A DNA stretch of 16,018 nucleotides from Deltaproteobacteria bacterium. Its GTDB lineage: Bacteria; Desulfobacterota; Binatia; UBA9968. Positions 7,512 to 15,948 of this stretch are shown here, piece by piece. A model generated the notes under the pieces. The model did not search any database, was not told where the DNA came from, and worked only from the letters and a program-made list of their open reading frames with translations. Within the stretch, counting starts at the first letter, position 1, and each line of letters opens with the position of its first letter. The stretch spans positions 1 to 16,018 of the forward strand of contig JAERMN010000063.1 of the NCBI GenBank assembly GCA_016844625.1, given 5' to 3'. A program made the position numbers and the translations under genes.

Positions 7512-8492
7512 ATGTTAGACACAGCGAAACGAAAAGCGATGCTCAGGCAGATGATCTTGGTGCGGGCGTTCGAGGAAAAACTCGATGAGCTTTATCAGCG
7601 CAAGGCGATGTTCGGCAGCACGCACTCGTATCGCGGCCAAGAAGCGATCGCGGTGGGAGTTTGTTCGGCGTTGCAATCGACCGATTTGATCGCCAGCTAT
7701 CATCGTGGCACAGGCCATCTGATCGCTAAGGGCGCCGATCTGTACACGCTTATATGCGAGTGCCTGGGACGGCAAGACGGTTACTCGAAGGGGCGCGGCG
7801 GTAAGATGCATATGGGGGATATGGCTTTCGGCTTCATCGGCAATACGGGCACCGTCGGCGGCACGGTGCCGACGGCGACTGGCGCGGCGTTGTCGGCGAA
7901 AGTGCGCGGCTCGCAAGAAGTCGTCGTTAGCTTTTTCGGCGACGGCGCGGCCAATCAAGGCGTGGTGCATGAATCGATGAATCTTGCCGGCGTGTGGAAG
8001 CTGCCGGTGATTTATGTCTGCGAGAACAATCAGTACGCGATGACCGTGAGCTTGGAAAAGAGCGTCGCGGTAAAACAGCTATCCGTGCGCGGCGCGGCCT
8101 ATGGCTTCGAAGGGAAAACGATCGACGGCAACGACGTTGAAGTGGTATATGAAGCGACTGAAGCCGCGGCGGCCAAAGGACGTAGCGGCGGTGGCGCGAC
8201 CTTTCTCGAATGCATCACTTACCGTTGGGACGGCCACTTCGGCGGCGATCCCGGTACCGGCTATCGGCCCAAGGAAGAAATTGAAGCGTGGAAGCAGAAG
8301 TGCCCGATCAAGCGGCTCAAGGAAAAACTAATCGCTGAAGGCCATTTAACCGAACAGAAATTTCAAAAAACCTCCGACAAGGTTTACGCCGAGCTTGACG
8401 CGGTGGCGAAACGCGCCGAGGCGGCGCCGCTGCCGAAGAAAGAAGTCGATCTTGATGCCATCTATGCAGCTTCGGAGGTGAGCCATGGCTAA
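7512..8492 (+). CDS. 2-oxoacid dehydrogenase E1 component, alpha subunit (ThDP-dependent)
   Basis: This 326-aa protein is the alpha subunit of a heterotetrameric thiamine-diphosphate-dependent dehydrogenase of the pyruvate/acetoin/branched-chain family. The subunit binds the diphosphate and decarboxylates a 2-oxoacid (or cleaves acetoin). The ThDP motif is clear: GDGAANQG at 143-150, followed by ENNQYAM at 171-177. Other family marks are the HRGTGH loop (64-69), GRGGKMHMGD (94-103) and YRWDGHFGGDP (near 236). A strong Shine-Dalgarno AAGGAG (7501-7506) sits 5 bp before the ATG. Its stop overlaps the start of the beta gene by 8 bp, so the two are coupled. The sequence resembles the PdhA/AcoA group, but the substrate cannot be read from it and no E2 gene is adjacent, so no gene symbol is given. 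Confidence 0.93.
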   Translation: MLDTAKRKAMLRQMILVRAFEEKLDELYQRKAMFGSTHSYRGQEAIAVGVCSALQSTDLIASYHRGTGHLIAKGADLYTLICECLGRQDGYSKGRGGKMHMGDMAFGFIGNTGTVGGTVPTATGAALSAKVRGSQEVVVSFFGDGAANQGVVHESMNLAGVWKLPVIYVCENNQYAMTVSLEKSVAVKQLSVRGAAYGFEGKTIDGNDVEVVYEATEAAAAKGRSGGGATFLECITYRWDGHFGGDPGTGYRPKEEIEAWKQKCPIKRLKEKLIAEGHLTEQKFQKTSDKVYAELDAVAKRAEAAPLPKKEVDLDAIYAASEVSHG

Positions 8493-9501
8493 TGCAGCGG
8501 CAACGCCAGCGACCAAAGAGATGCGCATGCAAGAGGCGCTGCGCGAAGCGCTGCGTTCCGAGATGGCGCGCGATGAGCGCGTCTTCGTCATGGGCGAAGA
8601 TGTCGCACTGTTCGGCGGCGCCTACGGTGTCACGCGCGGCTTGATGCAGGAGTTCGGCGAGAGCCGCGTACTGGACACGCCGATATCCGAGGCCGCGTTA
8701 GTCGGCCTTGCGGTGGGAGCCGCGATCAACGGCATGCGCCCGGTGGTCGAAATTCAGTTCGCCGATTTGCTCCCGCTTGCCATGGATCAGTTGGCGTCGC
8801 ACGCCGCGCGCTATCATTATATGACCGGCGGACGCGTCAAGGTGCCGATGGTCGTGCGCACCAAGTTCGCCACCCGCGCCGGCGGCGGGCCGAGCCATTC
8901 GAGCTGCAATCACGGCGCATTCATTCATTTTCCCGGGCTTAAAATCATCATGCCGACCACGCCGGCGGACGCCAAAGGATTATTGCTGTCCGCGATTCGC
9001 GATCCCAATCCGGTGCTATGCTTCGAGAGTCATCATCTATACGGTATCCGCGGCCCGGTGCCGGAAGGCGACTACACGGTGCCGATCGGCAAAGCGGTAG
9101 TGCGGCGCGCCGGCAAAGACTTAACTATCGTCACTTGCGGCGGCATGGTGTTGAAAGCCGACGCTGCCGCTGATCAGCTGAAAGAAAAGGGCATCGACAT
9201 TGAGATCGTCGATCTTCGTTCGCTCGCGCCGTTGGACAAGGAAACGATTCTCAATTCCGTGGCCAAAACCAAGCGCGCCATCGTCCTCGATGAAGGGCCG
9301 ATGATCGGCGGGATCTCCGCGGAACTCGCGGCCCTGATTCAAGAGAATTTGTTTTCTGATTTGAAAGGTCCGGTCGTGCGCATCGCCGCTCAGGCGATCC
9401 CGCCGCCGCACAGCCCGCCACTGGTTGACGCGATGATTCCCGATGTCGGTCAGGTTGTCGATGCGGTCATGCGCTTGGCGGAAGGCGGCAAGATCGCGTA
9501 A
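8485..9501 (+). CDS. 2-oxoacid dehydrogenase E1 component, beta subunit
   Basis: This 338-aa protein is the beta partner of the preceding E1 alpha; together they form an alpha2beta2 enzyme. The transketolase-type pyrimidine-binding domain fills about residues 12-190 and the transketolase C-terminal domain about 205-330. E69 in the DTPISEAALVGLAVGAA stretch is the expected glutamate that contacts the ThDP pyrimidine. GEDVALFGGAYGVTRGL, RPVVEIQFADLLPLAMDQL and the DLRSLAPLD stretch (C-terminal domain) are also family-typical. The start ATG overlaps the alpha stop (ATGGCTAA), with GGAGG at 8474-8478 as ribosome binding site. In usual operons an E2 (lipoyl acyltransferase) follows; here a short repeat-bearing gap and a minus-strand gene follow instead. 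It may use an E2 encoded elsewhere or act differently. Confidence 0.93.
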   Translation: MANAAATPATKEMRMQEALREALRSEMARDERVFVMGEDVALFGGAYGVTRGLMQEFGESRVLDTPISEAALVGLAVGAAINGMRPVVEIQFADLLPLAMDQLASHAARYHYMTGGRVKVPMVVRTKFATRAGGGPSHSSCNHGAFIHFPGLKIIMPTTPADAKGLLLSAIRDPNPVLCFESHHLYGIRGPVPEGDYTVPIGKAVVRRAGKDLTIVTCGGMVLKADAAADQLKEKGIDIEIVDLRSLAPLDKETILNSVAKTKRAIVLDEGPMIGGISAELAALIQENLFSDLKGPVVRIAAQAIPPPHSPPLVDAMIPDVGQVVDAVMRLAEGGKIA

Positions 9502-9532
9502 CACAGCTTTTCAGCTCAAATCGTTTTGTTTT

Positions 9533-9603
9533 TCGTTGACCAGGTTGCTTACGGCGTGGAACCATTTAAGTGGGGATTCCCATGGGGGGAGCGTTCCCTT
9601 TGG
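9533..9603 (+). repeat. dispersed ~70-bp repeat, copy A
   Basis: About 71 bp starting TCGTTGACCA and ending CCCTTTGG, 31 bp after the E1 beta stop. It aligns end to end with 15949-16018 at roughly three quarters identity, with at most a single-base gap. Shared blocks include GTTGACCA, GAACC and GAGC-N2-CCCTTTGG. The copy lies outside genes and in the same orientation as copy B. The family is not recognised; it may be a REP-like or MITE-like intergenic element. Confidence 0.65.
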
Positions 9604-9688
9604 TTTATTCTATGCCGCGGCGCGCCTGTTGATACCCAGCCCGCCGAGGGGCCAGGTTTAATGTTCGCGCAGCCGCTTGCTCAGATGG

Positions 9689-10309
9689 CTATGTTACCGG
9701 GATCATGACGTGAGTCTGGTAGGGTTTGCGCTCTTTTAACCGGCCGTACCAGTTTTCAATGTTGGGTTGGCGTGGCCGCTCGATGGGCAGATTGAACCAG
9801 CGGTACACCCACACGCCGAGGGGAATGTCGCCCAGGGAAAACTCGTCGCCGCCGAGAAAGCGGCTCTTGGCGAGCTGATCTTCGACCATCTGCCACGCCT
9901 TGGCGGTTTTGTCTAACGCCGCTTGAATCGCCTGTCGATCGCGATTCTCCGGCGGCGTCCGAATGGTAGCAAAGAAGAGCGGCACGATGATTGGATTAAA
10001 CGCCGAAAGTTGCCAATCCATCCAGCGGTTGGCATTGGCCATGCCTTCGGGTGTGCCCGGCAGCAACTTGCCCTGACCGTACTTGGCATTGAGATAACGC
10101 ATGATGCTGTTCGATTCCCAGAGAATGAAATCGCCATCTTTGATGGTCGGGACCAGGCCGTTGGGATTCATGGCCAGATAGTCTTTGTCCTTATTGCCGC
10201 CAAATTTGCCGCCCCAATCCTGGCGCTCGAATGGCAAGCTGAGTTCGCCCAGGCACCAGAGCACTTTTTGCACGTTTGACGAATCGGTTCTGCCCCAGAT
10301 TTTGATCAT
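9689..10309 (-). CDS. glutathione S-transferase family protein
   Basis: A 206-aa cytosolic GST. The N-terminal thioredoxin-like domain (about residues 1-80) has the glutathione-activating Ser region (SS at 10-11, in RTDSSNVQKVLW). It also has the cis-proline motif NPNGLVPTI (Pro54) and the ES pair (65-66, in WESNSIMRYL) that binds the gamma-glutamyl group. An all-helical C-terminal domain follows, with FSLGDIPLG as the N-capping/hydrophobic-staple region around 157-165. The family joins glutathione to electrophiles or serves related thiol chemistry; the substrate is unknown. The ATG (complement of 10307-10309) has AAGGGGG upstream. It is monocistronic, convergent with the E1 genes and divergent from the broken cytochrome gene. 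No terminator is obvious after its stop. Confidence 0.92.
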   Translation of the reverse strand: MIKIWGRTDSSNVQKVLWCLGELSLPFERQDWGGKFGGNKDKDYLAMNPNGLVPTIKDGDFILWESNSIMRYLNAKYGQGKLLPGTPEGMANANRWMDWQLSAFNPIIVPLFFATIRTPPENRDRQAIQAALDKTAKAWQMVEDQLAKSRFLGGDEFSLGDIPLGVWVYRWFNLPIERPRQPNIENWYGRLKERKPYQTHVMIPVT

Positions 10310-10468
10310 GACGCCCCCTTCGGTCTTGGCTTTTGCGTACTTATCACCATTTCCGTCTAATGGGTAGCTTTCTGGGTAGAGAAGCGATGCTATGGGCTCT
10401 GTCGTTTCACAATGGAATCTGCTAGGAAAGACGGAATTTACCGATCTTGAAAGGCAAACTGCAACAAA

Positions 10469-10787
10469 TTGAAGACGGCATCGACTTCCCTATCGCTGGC
10501 TCTTTTTTTGGTCGGCGCAATCGCTGGCATTAGCTACGGACAGAATCAGGCTGAGGGGAAAAAGCTCTATACGAACTTTTGCTCAGCATGCCACGGCGAT
10601 ACCGGTAGGGGCGATGGACCGTCTGGACGTCGACGTGATCACCAAAGGCGGCAGCGCGATAGGCAAATCGAGCTTTATGCCCGCTTGGGGTAGTTCATTC
10701 AATGATAAGCAGATTCGTGACGTCATCGCCTATATTCGTGGCTTAGCGGTGCCCCCATATAAGGCGGAAAGCCCGGCCGCCAAGTAA
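10469..10787 (+). pseudogene. broken c-type cytochrome (class I), internal loss and frame change
   Basis: The first half, read from a TTG at 10469, has a cleavable signal peptide (MKTASTSLSLALFLVGAIAG, then ISYG) and the heme-binding motif CSACH at residues 38-42, followed by GDTGRGDGPSG. The expected second half is in a different frame, from about 10614 to the TAA at 10787. There VITKGGSAIGKSSFMPAWG supplies the distal heme Met (codon 10677-10679), and a C-terminal helix (DKQIRDVIAYIRGLAVPP) follows. Related cytochromes normally have some 20-30 residues between GDGP and VITKGG; here only a few remain, so a short deletion seems to have removed that loop and shifted the frame. The TTG start has no good Shine-Dalgarno. 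Either a decayed periplasmic electron carrier or an assembly error. Confidence 0.75.
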
Positions 10788-10816
10788 AAATTTGCTGATT
10801 TTCTTTCTTTCCCCCC

Positions 10817-10845
10817 TTGACGATTGGCGTTGGGAGAATTAGCTT
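10817..10845 (+). promoter_or_regulatory. groESL promoter, heat-shock-like
   Basis: TTGACG (10817-10822), 17 bp, then TAGCTT (10840-10845), followed by a further T. The predicted start is near 10852, about 50 nt before groES. The same boxes and spacing occur before htrA and hsp20 in this window. No CIRCE element (TTAGCACTC-N9-GAGTGCTAA) is present, so HrcA control at this site is not supported. Confidence 0.6.
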
Positions 10846-10902
10846 TCCGCATCCATTTCTTTCTGGATATCTAAATTTCTGTTTTATTTGAGGAGGGGTG
10901 TT

Positions 10903-11193
10903 ATGGCGACAAAGATTCGTCCCCTACATGATAGGGTGATTGTGAAGCGTATTGCTGAAGAGGAAAAGACCAAAGGGGGTATCATCATCCCGGACACTGC
11001 CAAAGAGAAGCCGCAGGAAGGCAAAGTGATTGCCGCGGGTCCTGGCCGGTTCGACGACGGGAAGCTAATACCTATTGGGGTCAAAGCGGGAGACAAGATC
11101 CTGTTTGGCAAGTACTCCGGCAGTGAGATCAAACTGGACGGCGAGGAGCATCTGATCATGCGTGAAGAAGATATCCTCGGCGTAATCGAATAA
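10903..11193 (+). CDS. groES: co-chaperonin GroES (Hsp10)
   Basis: GroES (96 aa) forms the heptameric lid of the GroEL folding chamber. The whole family pattern is present: IRPLHDRVIVKRIAEEEKT, then the mobile loop KGGIIIPDTAKEKPQ (about residues 23-38) with the GIII edge that docks on GroEL. GKVIAAGPG, the VKAGDKILFGKYSG stretch and the terminal EEDILGVIE follow. The ATG at 10903 is chosen because AGGAGG (10891-10896) sits 6 bp before it and the protein then begins at the usual MATKIRP. An in-frame TTG five codons earlier lies over the Shine-Dalgarno and is rejected. groEL follows after 14 bp with its own AAGGAGG, so this is a standard groESL operon. Confidence 0.98.
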   Translation: MATKIRPLHDRVIVKRIAEEEKTKGGIIIPDTAKEKPQEGKVIAAGPGRFDDGKLIPIGVKAGDKILFGKYSGSEIKLDGEEHLIMREEDILGVIE

Positions 11194-11207
11194 GGAGGTA
11201 AAGAAAT

Positions 11208-12761
<1,554 letters not shown>

Positions 12762-12782
12762 GATTGATTGTTCGTCAGAGAG

Positions 12783-12815
12783 AAAAAGGCGCTCGGGAAA
12801 CCGAGCGCCTTTTTT
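12783..12815 (+). terminator. intrinsic terminator of groESL
   Basis: Nine-bp stem GGCGCTCGG (12788-12796) / CCGAGCGCC (12801-12809) closed by a GAAA tetraloop and followed by six T (12810-12815). Five A precede the stem, so it could also work leftward. It lies 26 bp after the groEL stop. Confidence 0.93.
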
Positions 12816-12870
12816 ACGTCTTCCGTTTGGAGTCGGATGTCCGGAATCGAAATTTCCTGAACGCAAAAGC

Positions 12871-12899
12871 AAAAGGGGAAGCCAGCGGCTTCCCCTTTT
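12871..12899 (-). terminator. intrinsic terminator of hsp20 (probably bidirectional)
   Basis: AAAAGGGGAAGCC (12871-12883) pairs fully with GGCTTCCCCTTTT (12887-12899) around a 3-nt loop. On the minus strand it ends in a T-run and lies 24 bp beyond the hsp20 stop. Being symmetric it may also back up the groEL terminator, insulating two convergent stress genes. Confidence 0.88.
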
Positions 12900-12923
12900 G
12901 ACGGTCGTTATAGCGAAGACGGA

Positions 12924-13370
12924 TTAGTTCACGTTGATCGAGATCTGGCGCGGTTTCGCTTCCTCGACTTTCGGCACGTGGATCTCCAGAATCCCGTCGC
13001 GATAGGTCGCCTTGATTCCGTCCTGCTTGACGGTTTGCGGCAGATAGAAAGATCTCGAAAACCTGCCATGCACCCGCTCGCTGCGGTGATACTCGACGCC
13101 GTTGCTCAAGTTTTCGGGTTTTCGCTCGCCACTCAGAGTCAAAGTGCCGTCGTTGACTTCTAGGTTAAAATCTTCCTTTTTCATCCCCGGTAACTCAGCG
13201 TGAATCAGATAAGCGTCTTTGCTTTCCAGAATGTCCAGCGGCGGTAACCATGCACCGGCAGGCGCTGATGGCAAAGCGCGCGCCCGCCCGGCGTTCTCGT
13301 CGAATAGATCGTTGATTCGGCTGTGCAGCCGGCTCAAACCCTCAAACGGTTCCCATCTTACTAGTTCCAT
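12924..13370 (-). CDS. small heat-shock protein, Hsp20/alpha-crystallin family
   Basis: A 148-aa ATP-independent holdase that binds unfolding proteins. The N-terminal arm (residues 1-45, MELVRWEPFEGLSRLHSRIN) is typical of bacterial class A Hsp20. The alpha-crystallin domain covers about residues 45-140, with LPGMKKEDFNLEVNDGTLTLSG and the beta9 strand YRDGILEIHVPK. The C-terminal ISI (I-x-I anchor) that docks on neighbouring dimers is present. The ATG at 13370 is used because GGAGAGG lies just upstream and M-E-L-V-R-W is the usual N-terminus; the in-frame TTG six codons earlier spans the Shine-Dalgarno. It is convergent with groEL and divergent from htrA, sharing their promoter type. Confidence 0.96.
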   Translation of the reverse strand: MELVRWEPFEGLSRLHSRINDLFDENAGRARALPSAPAGAWLPPLDILESKDAYLIHAELPGMKKEDFNLEVNDGTLTLSGERKPENLSNGVEYHRSERVHGRFSRSFYLPQTVKQDGIKATYRDGILEIHVPKVEEAKPRQISINVN

Positions 13371-13410
13371 ATTTACCTCTCCTTTCAAGGGTGTTTATTG
13401 AGATGACGGA

Positions 13411-13439
13411 AAACTAAGTACGCATTCACCGACTGTCAA
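13411..13439 (-). promoter_or_regulatory. hsp20 promoter, heat-shock-like
   Basis: On the minus strand TTGACA (complement of 13434-13439), 17 bp, then TAGTTT (complement of 13411-13416) and a further T. It predicts a start near 13404, about 34 nt before the ATG. Only one base in the -10 box differs from the groES and htrA versions. Confidence 0.6.
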
Positions 13440-13444
13440 TCGGC

Positions 13445-13473
13445 TTGACAATCAGCGTGGGCATCCCTAGCTT
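13445..13473 (+). promoter_or_regulatory. htrA promoter, heat-shock-like
   Basis: TTGACA (13445-13450), 17 bp, TAGCTT (13468-13473), then T. The predicted start near 13480 is about 37 nt before the ATG. Its -35 box forms a palindrome with that of hsp20: TGTCAA-N5-TTGACA at 13434-13450, so the two promoters face away from each other with only 5 bp between. Confidence 0.6.
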
Positions 13474-13516
13474 TAGTCAGTTTATCTGTTTATCAAGCGG
13501 ACGATTTGAGGATTCG

Positions 13517-14650
13517 ATGGCTGAACCAAGCCCTAAACCGCGCTCTCGTGTTACAAACTATTTCTGGCCGGCGCTGACGCTCGCGGCGGTGGCGCTATTG
13601 GTTACCAAAGGCGCATGGCTGGACGGCGCGGCGCTCAACGATCCCAAGGCGGCGCCGCGCGCGGTGACGCCGCGCGGCGAATTGCGCGCGGAAGAAAAAT
13701 TGACCATTGCCTTGTTCAAACAGGCGTCGCCGGCAGTGGTGAATATTACCGTTCTCGGAGTCGAGCGGGATATGTTCACGTTGAATCAATATCAGATCCC
13801 GCAGGGAACCGGCTCCGGGTTTGTCTGGGACACCACGGGTAACATCATCACCAACTTTCACGTGATTCAAAATGCCGACGCGGCGCAGGTCACGCTCGCC
13901 GATCAGTCGAATTGGAAAGCGCGCATCGTCGGCGTGGCACCGGATAAAGATTTGGCGGTGCTGAAGATCGACGCGCCAGCGAATAAGCTGCAGCCGATTC
14001 CCATCGGCACGTCGAAAGACTTGCAAGTCGGCCAGAATGTTTTCGCGATCGGCAATCCCTTCGGCCTCGACCAAACGCTCACGACCGGTATCATCAGCGC
14101 GCTCAACCGCGAGATCGAATCGGTGACGCGCCGGCCGATTCAGGGCGTGATTCAATCCGACGCGGCGATCAATCCGGGAAATTCCGGCGGCCCGCTGCTC
14201 GACAGCGCGGGACGATTGATCGGTGTCAACACGGCGATCTACAGTCCGTCCGGCGCGTCGGCGGGAATCGGTTTTGCGATTCCCGTCGATACGGTTAATC
14301 GGATCGTGCCCGAGCTCATTCGCAGCGGGAAAATCACCCGGCCCGGATTGGGCATTCAAATCGCCGACGAACAGATCGCCCAACGATTGCGAGTGACGGG
14401 AGTCCTGGTTGTCGATGTCGCGCGCGGCAGCGCCGCGGCGCGCGCCGGGATTCAGCCGACGCGGCGCGATGCTCAGGGCCGCGTGATTCTCGGCGACGTC
14501 ATTACCGCCATCGATGGCAGAAAAATTGAATCGCCCAACGATATGTTCCTCACCTTGGAGAAATACAAAGTCGGCGACGCGGTGAACGTGACATCGTTGC
14601 GTGACGGCCGCACGGTGCAGACCAAGGTCACCTTGGACGCGGTGCAGTAG
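13517..14650 (+). CDS. HtrA/DegP-type trypsin-like serine protease with one PDZ domain
   Basis: A 377-aa envelope quality-control protease. One N-terminal transmembrane segment (about residues 15-33, FWPALTLAAVALLV) would anchor it to the inner membrane or act as an uncleaved signal, placing the rest in the periplasm. The catalytic triad is complete: H115 in ITNFHVIQ, D145 in DKDLAVLKI and S223 in GNSGGPLLD. One PDZ domain follows (about 275-375, PGLGIQIADE to GDVITAIDGRKI), giving a DegS/HhoB-like rather than two-PDZ DegP layout. The ATG at 13517 has GAGG 5 bp upstream. Upstream in-frame codons from a TTG at 13445 coincide with the -35 box and are rejected. It is divergent from hsp20, which fits stress control. 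No terminator with a T-run follows; an inverted-repeat element lies 45 bp downstream. Confidence 0.95.
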   Translation: MAEPSPKPRSRVTNYFWPALTLAAVALLVTKGAWLDGAALNDPKAAPRAVTPRGELRAEEKLTIALFKQASPAVVNITVLGVERDMFTLNQYQIPQGTGSGFVWDTTGNIITNFHVIQNADAAQVTLADQSNWKARIVGVAPDKDLAVLKIDAPANKLQPIPIGTSKDLQVGQNVFAIGNPFGLDQTLTTGIISALNREIESVTRRPIQGVIQSDAAINPGNSGGPLLDSAGRLIGVNTAIYSPSGASAGIGFAIPVDTVNRIVPELIRSGKITRPGLGIQIADEQIAQRLRVTGVLVVDVARGSAAARAGIQPTRRDAQGRVILGDVITAIDGRKIESPNDMFLTLEKYKVGDAVNVTSLRDGRTVQTKVTLDAVQ

Positions 14651-14694
14651 GATTTAACATTAAGCGCTAATTTCGCAGTTGACAGTGATGCAAC

Positions 14695-14869
14695 GAGCGA
14701 GGTGCAAGCCTTCCGTCGCGAAGGCAAAGCAGTTCTGCCTCTACGCGGGCGCGAGCATGGGTGCAATCCGTGGCTTCATCAAGCGCTATGCGACGGTTTG
14801 CCGAGTATAAATTGGACTTTGACACATAACCGTTGGGTGCCTTCGCGACTCCAGGCTCACACCTCGCTC
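14695..14869. repeat. 175-bp element bounded by 32-bp inverted repeats (MITE-like)
   Basis: The left arm 14695-14726 (begins GAGCGAGGTG, ends GTCGCGAAGGCA) and the reverse complement of 14838-14869 match at about 27 of 32 positions, with a 111-bp centre. A 3-bp AAC flanks both ends (14692-14694 and 14870-14872), as a short target-site duplication would, though this could be chance. The left arm itself contains a small hairpin (GCCTTC-N6-GAAGGC). No open frame inside resembles a protein. It could be a miniature inverted-repeat element or a long RNA hairpin between two convergent genes; there is no T-run for a normal terminator. Confidence 0.6.
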
Positions 14870-14903
14870 AACCAAGGTTCTAAATTCAGGCGCAGAATTT
14901 GGG

Positions 14904-15806
14904 TTAAGTCTTTTCCAGCAAATCTTTCACGCTGGCGTGGCTCTCTTCGCGCTCGTAGGCCAAGATAATTTCCTGCACCAGGTGGTGGCGCGCGACGTCT
15001 TTTTCGGTGAAGGTGATGAAGCGGATGCCGTGGACGCCTTTCAAGATGCGCGCGGCTTCTTTTAACCCTGACGGTTTTCCCGCCGGCAAATCGATCTGTG
15101 TGGCGTCGCCGGTAATCACCGCTTTAGAACCGTAGCCCAAACGAGTCAGAAACATCTTCATCTGCTCCGGTGTGGTGTTCTGCGCTTCGTCGAGAATCAC
15201 GAAGGAATCGTTTAACGTGCGGCCGCGCATGAACGCCAGCGGCGCGACCTCGATGGTGCCGCGTTCGACTAACTTACGGGCGCGGTCGAAATCGACCATG
15301 TCGTGGAGCGCGTCATAGAGAGGCCGCAGATACGGGTTCACTTTTTCCGCTAGATCGCCGGGTAGGAAGCCCAGTTTCTCGCCGGCTTCGACGGCCGGGC
15401 GAGTTAGAATAATTCTGGCGTAGTTATTTTTCATTAATTCGGCTACGGCCATCGCCATCGCCAGATACGTCTTGCCGGTACCGGCGGGGCCGATGCCGAA
15501 GACGATGTCGTAGCGGCGGATCGCGTCGATGTAGGCTTTTTGGGCGATGCTCTTGGGCGTGATCGTGCGCTTGTGCGCCGAGATATAGATCGTGTCGAGA
15601 AAGATGTCTTGCAAGCGGGCACGGCTGTCGCCGCTCAAGATGCGAATCGCGTAATCGACATCGCTGGCGTAGACCGGGTATCCTTTTTCCAACAGACTGT
15701 AGAGTTGGCGGAGAATTTGGCTGGTGAGCTCGACTTGCAGCGGATCGCCTTCGATCTCCATCGCCGAGCCGCGCACGCGGATTTTCACTTGCAAAGTATT
15801 TTGCAA
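14904..15806 (-). CDS. phoH: PhoH family ATPase (PhoH/PhoL)
   Basis: A cytoplasmic P-loop ATPase of the PhoH family, linked to RNA metabolism and often found next to ybeY. The Walker A GPAGTGKT (106-113), Walker B VILDEAQN (203-210) and ITGDATQ (231-237) motifs are present, as are LTRPAVEAGEKLGFLPGDL and AFMRGRTLNDSF, so the core is intact. An N-terminal KH-like region (VKIRVRGSAMEIEGD) is seen, but the family's first ~25 residues are not in this frame. The coordinates start at a TTG (complement of 15804-15806) with no good ribosome binding site, and the frame stays open upstream. The likely true start is a GTG at 15895 in another frame (see next entry). ybeY is absent beside it; htrA converges on its 3' end. 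Confidence 0.93.
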   Translation of the reverse strand: MQNTLQVKIRVRGSAMEIEGDPLQVELTSQILRQLYSLLEKGYPVYASDVDYAIRILSGDSRARLQDIFLDTIYISAHKRTITPKSIAQKAYIDAIRRYDIVFGIGPAGTGKTYLAMAMAVAELMKNNYARIILTRPAVEAGEKLGFLPGDLAEKVNPYLRPLYDALHDMVDFDRARKLVERGTIEVAPLAFMRGRTLNDSFVILDEAQNTTPEQMKMFLTRLGYGSKAVITGDATQIDLPAGKPSGLKEAARILKGVHGIRFITFTEKDVARHHLVQEIILAYEREESHASVKDLLEKT

Positions 15807-15811
15807 GATTT

Positions 15812-15895
15812 TTATATGCTGGGGTCGTGAAAATCGAGTTGGTTGACGCCGATCTCGGTCACTGTTCCGGCGATTTCGCTCTTTTCGTCTTTCAC
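15812..15895 (-). pseudogene. probable detached N-terminus of PhoH (27 codons, other frame)
   Basis: On the minus strand a GTG at 15895 with AGGAGA about 8 bp upstream opens 27 codons beginning VKDEKSEIAGTVTEIGVNQL, then DFHDPSI, and stopping at 15812. The end resembles the start of PhoH proteins (a V/N-x-x-F-x-D-x-x-x segment). The phoH frame just upstream of its TTG reads PQHIKILQNTLQVKIRVRG, which matches the next family segment. Roughly ten residues normally in between are absent and the frame changes near 15815. I infer one gene, 14904-15895, broken by a small deletion; an independent leader peptide is the alternative. Confidence 0.55.
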
Positions 15896-15948
15896 TCTGT
15901 TTCTCCTATGATCTGGGCGATAACCTCGCGTGTGCGTGGACGATTTGT

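Noticed and set aside
9443..9661. Small open frames over the end of E1 beta and repeat copy A
   Set aside because: They arise from overlap with E1 beta and the repeat; no start signal and no protein-like character.
10788..10902. CIRCE/HrcA operator before groES
   Set aside because: No TTAGCACTC or GAGTGCTAA, nor a near match, is present in the interval.
13595..14383. 262-codon open frame opposite htrA
   Set aside because: Arg-rich, low-complexity translation antisense to a well-conserved protease; a shadow frame.
14702..14968. 88-codon open frame after htrA
   Set aside because: It overlaps the inverted-repeat element and the phoH 3' end, has no ribosome binding site and looks like no known protein.
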